Below are positions 16,663-24,555 of a stretch of 31,269 nucleotides of DNA, piece after piece. The position numbers and the translations under genes are program-made. The stretch spans positions 1-31,269 of the forward strand of contig JAODMS010000059.1 of the NCBI GenBank assembly GCA_025464925.1. Reading direction: 5' to 3'. Source of the DNA: Arthrobacter sp. Lineage in GTDB: Bacteria; Actinomycetota; Actinomycetes; Actinomycetales; Micrococcaceae. The notes under the pieces are model-generated. The model had not been told where the DNA came from. It saw nothing but the letters and a program-made list of their open reading frames with translations, and did not search any database. Positions within the stretch are counted from its first letter, which is position 1; every line of letters starts with the position of its first letter.

Positions 16663-17328
16663 CTAGCCGAGGCGGTATCCCGCGCCCCGGGTCGTGAGGA
16701 TCCGGTCCGCCCCGATCTTCTGCCGTAACTGGCTCACATAGACATCTACGACGTTGGAGGTGCCGTCAAAGTCGTAGCCCCACACGTGGCTGAGGAGTTG
16801 TTGCCGGCTCAGGACCTGTCCCGGATGGTGCAGGAACGTTTCGACCAGCGCGAACTCGCGGGCCGAGAGGTCAATGACCTTGTCGCCGATGCTGACCGTG
16901 CGGGTGCGCAAATTCAGTTCCAGGGCCCCGTGCCGGATGATGTTGCCCTCGGGCGGATCGTTGTTGTCGGCCGTGCGGAGGCGAAGCCTGATGCGGGCCA
17001 CGAGCTCCTCGAAGCGGAACGGCTTGACCATGTAATCGTCCGCGCCGCCCTCGAGACCGGCCACGGTGTCCGCGGCCGAGCCGCGGGCGGTGAGGAAGAT
17101 GACAGGGATACCCACCTGGCTTTGGCGAAGGACAGTCAGGACGGTGAAGCCGTCCAGACGGGGGAGCCCGACGTCGAGAAGCAGGAGATCGAAGTCGCCG
17201 CTGGAGGCGTAGTCCACTGCTGTGACACCGTCCGCGACGACGGTGGGGGCGAATCCGGCCGCTCGCAGACCCTTCTCGATGAACCGCGAGATGCGCTCTT
17301 CGTCTTCGGCAATGAGTATCCGGATCAC
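16663..17328 (-). CDS. OmpR-family response regulator
   Basis: The 221-residue protein has a receiver domain (residues 1-115) with acidic pocket Asp9, phosphoacceptor Asp52 (LLLLDVGLP), and Lys102 in VKPF. A winged-helix DNA-binding domain follows (about 125-221; LSAREFALVETFLHHPGQVLS, then VVDVYVSQLRQKIG and TTRGAGYRLG). GTG at 17328 is used because AGGATCAAC precedes it; the frame upstream is not protein-like. It is cotranscribed with the histidine kinase and probably regulates itself and possibly the downstream glycosyltransferase operon. A terminator-like hairpin lies in its leader. Confidence 0.94.
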   Translation of the reverse strand: MIRILIAEDEERISRFIEKGLRAAGFAPTVVADGVTAVDYASSGDFDLLLLDVGLPRLDGFTVLTVLRQSQVGIPVIFLTARGSAADTVAGLEGGADDYMVKPFRFEELVARIRLRLRTADNNDPPEGNIIRHGALELNLRTRTVSIGDKVIDLSAREFALVETFLHHPGQVLSRQQLLSHVWGYDFDGTSNVVDVYVSQLRQKIGADRILTTRGAGYRLG

Positions 17329-17737
17329 GTTGATCCTAAGGAAAAGCCCAGATCGGGACCGGTTCTGTGGCATTTCCTGCAGGTGCGCTGGGACAAAAAT
17401 CCGAGGCCCCAGCGGCCTCGATCCGCCCGGGTGCGGGCGGGGTGCAGGCCCAACGACGGTGACGTGGGCTCGAACAGTGCGTGTGGTTGTTATGTCTTGC
17501 TTGGCGAGTGAGTAATGAACATTTGTGCTCCTACACGAGAATGCCCCGCCGTATTTTGCGGCGCTTGATCCCGCCCTCTGGTGGTGGGCGCAACCTGATC
17601 CTCCTATCCTGCTCCTGCATCGGTGACCGCGCCACCCCCGCGGCAAGCTTTTCGGCGATTTTTCGCCGTGGATGGCGGACTAAGCCCGCCGGGCGGCGAG
17701 ATGCCTGCACCGCGACTCCCATCGATCTATACGCACA
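17329..17737. other. Intergenic region upstream of the two-component genes
   Basis: About 400 bases without a supportable gene. Plus-strand open frames here have the composition of shadow frames and no convincing starts. Besides the leader hairpin at 17394-17420, a short hairpin (CGGCGA / TCGCCG, loop of four T) occurs at 17653-17668. The two-component promoter presumably lies here but I could not fix it. Confidence 0.6.
17394..17420 (-). terminator. Terminator-like hairpin in the leader of the two-component operon
   Basis: On the minus strand CGAGGCC (17420-17414) pairs with GGCCTCG (17408-17402) across a 5-base loop. GATTTTTG follows directly. It lies about 75 bases upstream of the response-regulator GTG, so it could attenuate that operon if the promoter lies further upstream. 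A promoter between hairpin and gene would make it irrelevant. Confidence 0.5.
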
Positions 17738-17787
17738 CGAGCCACCTCCCAAAGGAGGTAACGACGGTTCCTTTGGGAGGTGGCTCG
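17738..17787. terminator. Long hairpin terminator downstream of the ABC importer operon
   Basis: Bases 17738-17756 and 17769-17787 form a perfect 19-bp inverted repeat with a 12-base loop. It begins about 78 bases after the stop of the importer ATPase on the minus strand. No T run follows on either strand, so it fits the U-less hairpin terminators known in actinobacteria. It could also protect an mRNA end. Confidence 0.75.
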
Positions 17788-17864
17788 GTCAGACGGCAGC
17801 ATTCCACCGGGGCTGCTTGATCAGCGGTTCGTGTGTAGTTCCGGGCGTCTGCGCTCCGTCCTGC

Positions 17865-18674
17865 TCAGTCCGCGGCGTGCGTGGCGCCCAGAAGGTCACG
17901 AACCCGCGCGGCGATTCTCACGAATTCCGGATTTTCCATGCTTTCCCCGTAGTCGCGGTTGTTACCCAGCGGCACGTCGAGCGTCTCCAGGATCCGGCCG
18001 GGGCGGGGGCTCATGACGACAACCCGATTGGCAAGGAAAACGGCTTCGGCTACCGAGTGGGTCACCAACATCACCGTGGTGCCAGTTTCACGCCAGATCC
18101 GATGGAGCTCGACGTTCATCCGTTCGCGTGTCAAAGCGTCCAAGGCGCCGAACGGTTCGTCCATGAGCAGCACGTCGGGCTCATGGAGCAGGGCACGGCA
18201 TAGTGAGACACGTTGCTGCATACCGCCCGACAGTTCGTGCGGCATCGAGTTTTCAAATCCGGCCAGGCCGGTCATATCGATCAATTCCTCCGCCCGTCGG
18301 GCAGCCTTCATCCTGTCCATGCCCCGCATCTCGGCCTGGAGCAGAATGTTCCCCCGCACGTTTCGCCATTCCAGCAGTGCGGCACGCTGGAACACGTAGC
18401 CGATGTCCCGCCGCGGCCCCTTTACCTGCTGACCGCGCAGTTGCACCGCGCCCTCGCTGGCCCGGGTCAGGCCAGCGACGACTTTCAGCAGCGTTGATTT
18501 GCCGCAGCCAGAGGGGCCGGCGATCGACACAAATTCCCCAGGCGCCACTGACAGGTTGATTCCTTCGAGGGCGGTAACGGCTCCCCGTTTCGAGGAAAAG
18601 GTGACATTCATATTCTCGATCCCGACCACTGGCGATGTGCCCGTGGCAGGGACGTCCGGAAGGGTCGCGGCCAT
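17865..18674 (-). CDS. ABC importer ATPase, NitT/TauT (SsuB/TauB) family
   Basis: The 269-residue ATPase is read from ATG at 18674, with AGGAAAG upstream; a longer frame upstream is not protein-like and would overlap the lipoprotein gene. Walker A is GPSGCGKST (53-61), the Q-loop is near 96, the signature LSGGM is at 148-152 and Walker B is VLLMDEPF at 168-175. The sequence LLEWRNVRGNILL is characteristic of the nitrate/sulfonate/taurine/hydroxymethylpyrimidine importer ATPases. It powers the permease encoded two genes upstream. It starts 10 bases after the binding-protein stop, so the three genes form one operon. Confidence 0.93.
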   Translation of the reverse strand: MAATLPDVPATGTSPVVGIENMNVTFSSKRGAVTALEGINLSVAPGEFVSIAGPSGCGKSTLLKVVAGLTRASEGAVQLRGQQVKGPRRDIGYVFQRAALLEWRNVRGNILLQAEMRGMDRMKAARRAEELIDMTGLAGFENSMPHELSGGMQQRVSLCRALLHEPDVLLMDEPFGALDALTRERMNVELHRIWRETGTTVMLVTHSVAEAVFLANRVVVMSPRPGRILETLDVPLGNNRDYGESMENPEFVRIAARVRDLLGATHAAD

Positions 18675-18684
18675 GTCGTCTTTC

Positions 18685-19740
18685 CTACTTCGGCTGGTAC
18701 TGCGCGTCGTAATACTTGGCGGCGTCGTCGGCGGCACCGAGCAGTCCGGCGCCATGGAGCGTCTTGATAGTCGCGGCCCAGTCTGCCGGATCGTTCACGC
18801 CCGGCTTCTTACCTGACGTCGCGGAGGTGTGGAGCAATTTGATGGTTTCCGTCCACTGGGCCAGGACAACGGAAGCCGGCGGAATTTGGGGGTCCTTTCC
18901 TTCCATCGCTTTCGCAGCGGCCTCCGGATTCTTCACTGCGGCTTCGAAGGATTCCGAAACCGCCGCCATCATCTGGGCCGCCAGGTCCTTGTTCTTGGAC
19001 AGGTAGGACTCGGATGAGATCAACCCGTTTGAGTAGAAGTTCACTCCTGCATCGGCATAGCGCAGGTAGGTCATCTCCTTGCCGCTCTTATTTGAAATCG
19101 TGGGACCCTGGTCGTGGGCGAAGCCGATCAGTCCGTCTACTTTGCCCGAAAGCACGGAGGCGACCTTACCTGCGGCATCCAGGTTCTGCTGCTTCACGTC
19201 ATCCTGAGCCAGGCCAGCCGCTTTGAGGAAGGCCGGAAAAGTGACAGTCGGAGCGTCGCCGGCCGAGACGGCGATCGTCTTGCCCTTGAGGTCCGCCGGC
19301 GTCTTGATCCCTGATTCGGTGAAAACCTGAACCGCCGACGGGGTCGTCTGCAGATAAACGCCGAGGCTCTTGACCTTTACGCCCTTGTCGATGTTCGCCA
19401 GCACGGCAGGTGTGTCCGCCCACCCGAAGTCCACCTGCCCCTGTCCGGTTGCCTGCACCGTCTTGGTGGAGCCCTGGCCTGCCTTGATGGCCAGGTCAAT
19501 GCCGTGCTTCTTGAAGATGCCCTGTTCGACGCCGTAGTAGAAGGGGGCATGTTCGCCGTAAGGGTACCAATTCAGCATCAGTGTAACCGGCTTGGTTACT
19601 CCGGCTGCGGCGGTGGAGGCTCCTCCTGCAGCGGTGGCGGAGGCGCCTGCTCCAGCCGGGGTTCCGCCCCCACAGGCGGAGAGGGCTACTGCTGCGGCTG
19701 CGAGGCCGGCAGTCAGAATTGATCTGCGAACGATCTTCAT
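18685..19740 (-). CDS. ABC importer substrate-binding lipoprotein (NMT1/SsuA-like)
   Basis: The 351-residue precursor has a Sec signal with lipobox LSAC, giving lipidated Cys23, then an Ala/Gly/Thr-rich linker. The mature part starts with TLMLNWYPYGEHAPFYYG and EQGIFKKHGIDL, the hallmark of the NMT1/THI5-like periplasmic binding fold used for pyrimidine thiamin precursors, alkanesulfonates, taurine or nitrate. ATG at 19740 has AAGGA six bases upstream. I cannot fix the ligand. Co-regulation with a sugar-type catabolic operon, suggested by a shared operator, argues for keeping non-classical ligands open. Confidence 0.9.
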   Translation of the reverse strand: MKIVRRSILTAGLAAAAVALSACGGGTPAGAGASATAAGGASTAAAGVTKPVTLMLNWYPYGEHAPFYYGVEQGIFKKHGIDLAIKAGQGSTKTVQATGQGQVDFGWADTPAVLANIDKGVKVKSLGVYLQTTPSAVQVFTESGIKTPADLKGKTIAVSAGDAPTVTFPAFLKAAGLAQDDVKQQNLDAAGKVASVLSGKVDGLIGFAHDQGPTISNKSGKEMTYLRYADAGVNFYSNGLISSESYLSKNKDLAAQMMAAVSESFEAAVKNPEAAAKAMEGKDPQIPPASVVLAQWTETIKLLHTSATSGKKPGVNDPADWAATIKTLHGAGLLGAADDAAKYYDAQYQPK

Positions 19741-19781
19741 TTCAGTTCCTTAATACTAGGAGCAAGCAATGGCTGGGGAGG

Positions 19782-20660
19782 CTAGGAGGTGGCGGTGGAG
19801 GAGCCGAGCGAGCGCCGCGAAGCATGCCAGGGGATGAGGAACCACTCCGCGATCTGAATCACTGCGAAGAGGAGAACTCCCAGCAGCGACATGATGATGA
19901 GAGCAGCAAAAAGCATGGCCGTGTCGATGTTCCCGTTAGCCTGGAGAATCACGTAACCCAGTCCCTCGTTGGCGCCCACGAACTCGCCGACGACGGCGCC
20001 GGTGACCGCCAGGGTGGCAGCCACTTTCAGCCCGGACAGGAGTTGGGGGAGGGAAGCCGGGAGCCGAATCTTCCAAAAGGTTTTCAGCGGGTTCGCGCCC
20101 ATGGTTGAGGTCAGCTCGAGGATTTCCGGATCAACGGACTTCAGTCCGGCCATGCCGGAGATCACGATGGGGAAGAATGCCATCAGCACCGCGACGACGA
20201 CCTTCGGTTCCAGCCCGAAGCCGAGCCAGACGACGAACAGCGGAGCGATTGCGATCTTGGGGATGACCTGTGCGAAGAGGATCAGCGGGTACATGGTCTT
20301 TTCCAAAGACTTGGAATAGATCATCAACACCGCCACCAGTTCACCGACGATGAATGCGATGGCAAAGCCGAGAACAGTCTCCAATGTCGTCACACCGGTG
20401 TGGTGCACGAGGTACGCCGAGTGCTCCAGGGCGGTATTCACCGTATCCCCGGGGCTCGGCAGGATGAAGGGCGGCACCCAACCTTGCGCCGTGACAAACC
20501 ACCAGGCGGACAAGAGGACGAGGACGAACACAGCAGGCCGCCAAAGCTCGGCCAGCCACTTGGCCGCGGTGGTCGATGCGCCGCGACGCGGACGGACCTG
20601 CGGCGTCGGCCGGCCGGATGACCCAGTACTCGTCTGACTCTCGTTTACCACGACTGGCAT
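19782..20660 (-). CDS. ABC importer permease, NitT/TauT (SsuC) family
   Basis: The 292-residue product is read from ATG at 20660, with GGAG about seven bases upstream; ATGs further up lack a binding site. About six hydrophobic helices are visible, the first near FVLVLLSAWWFVTA. The ATPase-contacting EAA loop reads GANPLKTFWKIRLPASLPQ. LPSPGDTVNTAL after the first helix is typical of SsuC/TauC permeases. It is the first gene of the importer operon, 41 bases before the binding-protein gene. A LacI-type operator copy lies 58-73 bases upstream of the start. Confidence 0.9.
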   Translation of the reverse strand: MPVVVNESQTSTGSSGRPTPQVRPRRGASTTAAKWLAELWRPAVFVLVLLSAWWFVTAQGWVPPFILPSPGDTVNTALEHSAYLVHHTGVTTLETVLGFAIAFIVGELVAVLMIYSKSLEKTMYPLILFAQVIPKIAIAPLFVVWLGFGLEPKVVVAVLMAFFPIVISGMAGLKSVDPEILELTSTMGANPLKTFWKIRLPASLPQLLSGLKVAATLAVTGAVVGEFVGANEGLGYVILQANGNIDTAMLFAALIIMSLLGVLLFAVIQIAEWFLIPWHASRRSLGSSTATS

Positions 20661-20717
20661 GCTGGCTCTCCGCATCATTGCTGGATGTGTTTCGACGGGG
20701 GAAGCGGATAACCATTT

Positions 20718-20733
20718 GGGAATGCGCTTTCCG
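20718..20733. promoter_or_regulatory. LacI-type operator copy upstream of the importer operon
   Basis: The 15-mer GGGAATGCGCTTTCC at 20718-20732 is identical to that in the operator at 22120-22134, in front of the Gfo/Idh operon. It has the central CG and near-dyad symmetry of LacI/GalR-family sites. It lies within about 75 bases of the permease start. Confidence 0.7.
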
Positions 20734-20859
20734 CTCTCGATACAAATTAGGGTGTCATGCATCACATGTCAACCCGGGGATCGGGAGCGGATTCAGGGCT
20801 TCGGTGGGCCGGCGAGATGGACGAAGCCAGGCTGGTGGGTGGCCAGGGTTTGCCGTGCC

Positions 20860-20884
20860 AGCCGGCGCGAACCCGCTGCCGGCT
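20860..20884 (-). terminator. Candidate hairpin terminator after the LacI-type gene
   Basis: AGCCGGC (20860-20866) pairs with GCCGGCT (20878-20884) across an 11-base loop, starting 12 bases after the regulator stop on the minus strand. There is no T run. It would separate the regulator from the importer operon. Confidence 0.45.
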
Positions 20885-20896
20885 CCCCCGCTCCCG

Positions 20897-21997
20897 TTAA
20901 GCTTGAACCGAGGGCGCCGTTTCGGTGCTGCGTCGCAGCGCCACCGTGCCGGCGACGGAGGAACGGCCGTCGGCGTCGTCACCTGCCACCCATCCCTTGG
21001 TGCTTCCCAGCGCGGCCCGCCTGCCGATCTCCATGAGGGGAAGGCGGACCGTGGACAGGGCGGGGCGGAAGTCCCGCAACGTTTCGATGTCGTCGAATCC
21101 TGCGATCAGGGCGTCACGGGGAATCCGCAGTCCCTCTGAGCGAAGCGCCGCTACGGCGCCGATCGCCATGACGTCGTTCGCCGCAAGGATGCACGGCCGC
21201 TGACCTGCGCCCGCTGCCACTCCGCCGGTCTTCCGGGCGTCCAGGATCCGTTTGGCGAGGGTGATCCCGGCCTCGTAGCCGCCGGTGCGATCAAATCCGG
21301 TGCGCACCACCTCGGCCTGCGCCACTCCTGCAGCCGCCAGGCCATCCTGGTAGCCATGAATGCGGTCGTCGGACGTAAGGAGCCCTTCCGGGCCGCCAAC
21401 GATCACGAAGTCTCCCGGGTGGACCGCCGCCAGCTTTCGGGCAAGCTCCGCGGCCAGCTCCTGGTTGGGAACGGCCACAACGTGGTACCCCTCCGGCGCG
21501 GACGCCCCGACAATGGGGTGTCCCACGACGCCTACCCGGCCGCCGTTGCGGCAGTACCGGTCAAGCTCAGCAGCGAGTTCGGCATTGCTGTCTCGGTCAT
21601 CCGACCGGATGGACCGCGACCCGGCTATAACGATCGAATCGGCCCGGCGCGCGGCAAAAGCAGCCACCGCGGCGTGTTCGTCAGCCGGTGTTCCGCCGGT
21701 TGTGGCCAGCAGGACCATCTTGCCCTGCTCCCGGGCCGCGGCCTGGACCCCGCGGGCAATGGCGGCGAAGTAGGGATCGGCGATGTCGTGCACAATTAAG
21801 CCGATGAGGCCGGAGTTGGATTTCGCCAACCCCTGCGCCTGGGCGTTCGGAACGTAGCCAAGGGAGGCCGCCGCCTGCCTCACGCGTTCCGCAATGTCCC
21901 GGCCGGGTCTCCTATCAGAGCCATTGAGCACCCGGGATGCGGTGGCCGGCGAGACTCCTGCCAGCCGCGCTACCTCGGCGAGGGTGCTTGCGGCCAC
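20897..21997 (-). CDS. LacI/GalR-family transcriptional regulator
   Basis: The 366-residue protein has an N-terminal helix-turn-helix (TLAEVARLAGVSPATASRVL, residues 5-24) with a hinge helix near the NAQAQGLAKS segment. A periplasmic-binding-like effector domain follows (IGLIVHDIADPYFAAIARGVQ and later GFDDIETLRDFRPALSTV). GTG at 21997 has AGGAG seven bases upstream. It is divergent from the dehydrogenase operon, with two matching near-palindromes between the genes, so it most likely represses that operon and itself. The inducer is presumably the pathway sugar or an intermediate. Confidence 0.94.
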   Translation of the reverse strand: MAASTLAEVARLAGVSPATASRVLNGSDRRPGRDIAERVRQAAASLGYVPNAQAQGLAKSNSGLIGLIVHDIADPYFAAIARGVQAAAREQGKMVLLATTGGTPADEHAAVAAFAARRADSIVIAGSRSIRSDDRDSNAELAAELDRYCRNGGRVGVVGHPIVGASAPEGYHVVAVPNQELAAELARKLAAVHPGDFVIVGGPEGLLTSDDRIHGYQDGLAAAGVAQAEVVRTGFDRTGGYEAGITLAKRILDARKTGGVAAGAGQRPCILAANDVMAIGAVAALRSEGLRIPRDALIAGFDDIETLRDFRPALSTVRLPLMEIGRRAALGSTKGWVAGDDADGRSSVAGTVALRRSTETAPSVQA

Positions 21998-22072
21998 GGA
22001 AGGCTCCTGTTCTGATGGCTTCAGCTGCCGGAAGTGCAGCCCTATCCCAGTATGTCAGCTTAAGCATGTCCC

Positions 22073-22086
22073 GGAAAGCGCTTGCC
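22073..22086. promoter_or_regulatory. LacI-type operator O1 in the divergent promoter region
   Basis: GGAAAGCGCTTGCC is a near-perfect palindrome centred on CG. Twelve of 14 bases match the reverse complement of the operators at 20718 and 22120. It overlaps the proposed -35 box of the Gfo/Idh operon. Confidence 0.65.
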
Positions 22087-22110
22087 ACAGTTCGTCTGAA
22101 CGTGCATCAT
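22082..22110 (+). promoter_or_regulatory. Candidate promoter of the Gfo/Idh-DUF993-isomerase operon
   Basis: TTGCCA (22082-22087, five of six to TTGACA) is separated by 17 bases from CATCAT (22105-22110, four of six to TATAAT). Transcription would start near 22117, leaving about 55 bases of leader. One operator overlaps the -35 and another begins just after the predicted start, as expected for repression. Confidence 0.5.
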
Positions 22111-22119
22111 GAGTGCGGT

Positions 22120-22135
22120 GGGAATGCGCTTTCCC
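22120..22135. promoter_or_regulatory. LacI-type operator O2 in front of the Gfo/Idh operon
   Basis: GGGAATGCGCTTTCCC is palindromic except for one mismatched pair. It lies about 37 bases upstream of the dehydrogenase start and just downstream of the predicted transcription start. Confidence 0.72.
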
Positions 22136-22171
22136 AAGGTACGGCACCGAGATAGCAACCGTGGAGGACAC

Positions 22172-23341
22172 ATGGGCTTCGAAACAAAGACAATCCGCAT
22201 CGCCATGAACGGCATTACCGGCCGGATGGGTTACCGCCAGCATCTGCTGCGTTCCATTCTTCCCATCCGTGATGCCGGGGGATTCACGCTTGAGGACGGC
22301 AGCAAGGTCCAGGTCGAGCCCATTCTGGTTGGCCGCAACGAGGCGAAGATCCGGGAACTGGCGGAGCTGCACAAGATCTCCGAGTGGACCACGGACCTGG
22401 AATCCGTCATTGACGACCCCACGGTTGACGTTGTGTTCGATGCCTCCATGACCAGCCTGCGCGCCGCGACCCTGAAGCGGGCCATGGCCGCCGGCAAGCA
22501 CATCTACACCGAGAAGCCGACGGCGGAGACCCTGGAGGATGCCATCGAACTGGCCCGCATCGGCAAGGAAGCCGGAATCACGGCGGGCGTGGTGCACGAC
22601 AAGCTGTACCTCCCGGGTCTGGTCAAGCTTCGCCGGCTGGTCGAGGAGGGCTTCTTCGGCCGCATCCTCTCCCTCCGCGGCGAATTCGGCTACTGGGTTT
22701 TCGAAGGCGACATCCAGGCCGCGCAGCGTCCGTCCTGGAACTACCGCAAGGAAGACGGCGGCGGAATGACCACGGACATGTTCTGCCACTGGAACTATGT
22801 CCTGGAGGGCATCATCGGCACGGTGAAGAGCGTCAACGCCAAGACTGCCACCCACATCCCGGCCCGCTGGGACGAGGCCGGCAACGAATACCAGGCCACC
22901 GCTGACGACGCCGCGTACGGCATCTTCGAACTCCAGACCCCGGGCGGCGAGGACGTCATCGGCCAGATCAACTCGTCCTGGGCCGTGCGCGTCTACCGCG
23001 ACGAACTCGTGGAGTTCCAGGTCGACGGCACGCACGGCTCCGCCGTCGCCGGCCTGAACAAGTGCGTCGCGCAGCAGCGCGCCCACACCCCCAAGCCGGT
23101 CTGGAACCCTGACCTGCCGGTCACCGAATCCTTCCGCAGCCAGTGGCAGGAAGTACCGGCAAACACCGAGCTGGACAACGGCTTCAAGCTGCAGTGGGAA
23201 GAATTCCTCCGCGACGTCGTCGCGGGCCGCGAACACCGCTTCGGACTGCTCTCCGCCGCCCGCGGTGTCCAGCTGGCGCAGCTCGGGCTGCAGTCCTCGG
23301 CCGAACGCCGCACCATCGATATCCCGGAGATCACGCTCTGA
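22172..23341 (+). CDS. Gfo/Idh/MocA-family NAD(P)-dependent oxidoreductase
   Basis: The 389-residue protein has an N-terminal Rossmann fold with an NGITGRMG nucleotide-binding turn (13-20), the family EKP motif at 114-116 (YTEKPTAET) and a C-terminal beta-sheet substrate domain. Such enzymes typically oxidise or reduce a sugar, inositol or sugar-acid hydroxyl. ATG at 22172 is chosen over an in-frame ATG at 22109 because GGAGG lies just upstream and the operator would otherwise be inside the gene. It is the first gene of a three-gene operon: its TGA shares one base with the next ATG. The substrate is unknown. Confidence 0.92.
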   Translation: MGFETKTIRIAMNGITGRMGYRQHLLRSILPIRDAGGFTLEDGSKVQVEPILVGRNEAKIRELAELHKISEWTTDLESVIDDPTVDVVFDASMTSLRAATLKRAMAAGKHIYTEKPTAETLEDAIELARIGKEAGITAGVVHDKLYLPGLVKLRRLVEEGFFGRILSLRGEFGYWVFEGDIQAAQRPSWNYRKEDGGGMTTDMFCHWNYVLEGIIGTVKSVNAKTATHIPARWDEAGNEYQATADDAAYGIFELQTPGGEDVIGQINSSWAVRVYRDELVEFQVDGTHGSAVAGLNKCVAQQRAHTPKPVWNPDLPVTESFRSQWQEVPANTELDNGFKLQWEEFLRDVVAGREHRFGLLSAARGVQLAQLGLQSSAERRTIDIPEITL

Positions 23342-24555
23342 TGACTTCACTGATACTTCCCGGCACCGACGGCGGGACCCGGGAGTACCGCCTCAGCTCC
23401 GCCCCGCACTGGGCCAGGCCTGCCGCCCCCCTCACCTCCCGCCGCGCCTACGCCGCGGCGCACGTCATCCCGGAGGTCAGCGCCGACAACACACCCGGCG
23501 CGCCCGCCCGCCTCGACTGGGACGCCACCATGGCCTACCGGCATGAGCTCTGGTCCTACGGCCTGGGCGTCGCCGACGCCATGGACACCGCCCAGCGCGG
23601 CATGGGCCTGGACTGGGCCGCCACCGAGCAGCTCATCAAACGCACCGGTGTCGAGGCGGCCTCGGTCGCTGCCGGCGGGACCCCCGCCACCGCCGGAAAG
23701 ACCGTCCGTGACCTCGTGTCCTGCGGGGCAGGCACCGACCAGCTGGAGCTGGAGGCCCTGCCCGCCGGCGCGGCCGGAGTGCAGGCCGTCCTGGAGGCCT
23801 ACCGGGAGCAGATCGCCGTCGTCAGCGAAGCCGGACCCAAGGTGATCCTGATGTCTTCGCGCGCCCTGGCGGAAGTGGCCGAAGGCCCCGACGACTACCT
23901 GCACGTCTACTCCACCCTGCTCCGGGAAGTGGACCAGCCCGTCATCCTGCACTGGCTGGGCACCATGTTCGATCCAGCCCTGGCCGGCTACTGGGGCTCC
24001 CATGATGTCGCCCAGGCCACCGCAACGTTCCTGGGCCTGGTCCGGGAGAACGCGGACAAGGTGGACGGTGTCAAGGTTTCGCTGCTGGACGCCGCGCATG
24101 AAGTCTCGCTGCGGGCCGCGCTGCCCGAGGGCGTGCGGCTCTACACCGGCGACGATTTCAACTACCCGGAGCTGATCGATGGGGACGGCACACGCCACTC
24201 CGACGCGCTGCTGGGCATTTTCGCCGCGATCTACCCGGCCGCCTCCGCCGCGCTGCAGGCCTACGACGCCGGCGAAGCCGCCAAGGCACGCGCCTTCCTT
24301 GACTCCACCCGCGAGCTGGGAAAGCACATCTTCAGTGCGCCCACGTTCTACTACAAGACCGGAATCGCCTTTATGTCCTGGCTCAACGGCAAACAGCCGG
24401 GGTTCCAGATGGTCGGCGGGCTGCATTCCGGCCGCTCCGTGGTGCACCTGGCCAAGACCTTCGAACTGGCTGACCAGGCAGGACTGCTCACGGACCCTGC
24501 CCTGGCCGCGTTCCGGATGTCCAACTTCCTGCGCATCAACGGGGTGACAGCATGA
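23341..24555 (+). CDS. DUF993 (dihydrodipicolinate-synthase-like) family protein
   Basis: The 404-residue product reads through MTSLILPGTDGGTREY and has the DUF993 pattern (WDATMAYRHELWSYGLGVADAMDTAQRGMGLDW). Members are annotated as DHDPS-family aldolase/lyase-like TIM barrels. Lys245 in DGVKVSLLD lies where a Schiff-base lysine would be expected, but that is inference. The ATG overlaps the dehydrogenase stop by one base (TGATG), and its stop overlaps the next ATG (ATGA). Position between a dehydrogenase and an isomerase suggests C-C bond cleavage or dehydration of an oxidised sugar. No DUF993 protein with an established reaction is known to me. Confidence 0.9.
   Translation: MTSLILPGTDGGTREYRLSSAPHWARPAAPLTSRRAYAAAHVIPEVSADNTPGAPARLDWDATMAYRHELWSYGLGVADAMDTAQRGMGLDWAATEQLIKRTGVEAASVAAGGTPATAGKTVRDLVSCGAGTDQLELEALPAGAAGVQAVLEAYREQIAVVSEAGPKVILMSSRALAEVAEGPDDYLHVYSTLLREVDQPVILHWLGTMFDPALAGYWGSHDVAQATATFLGLVRENADKVDGVKVSLLDAAHEVSLRAALPEGVRLYTGDDFNYPELIDGDGTRHSDALLGIFAAIYPAASAALQAYDAGEAAKARAFLDSTRELGKHIFSAPTFYYKTGIAFMSWLNGKQPGFQMVGGLHSGRSVVHLAKTFELADQAGLLTDPALAAFRMSNFLRINGVTA

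Noticed and set aside
17481..18203. 240-codon plus-strand frame in the intergenic region
   Set aside because: Overlaps the importer ATPase, crosses the 19-bp hairpin and has no convincing start or domain.
22055..23350. 431-codon minus-strand open frame
   Set aside because: Antisense to the Gfo/Idh gene, which has the EKP motif and a good ribosome binding site.
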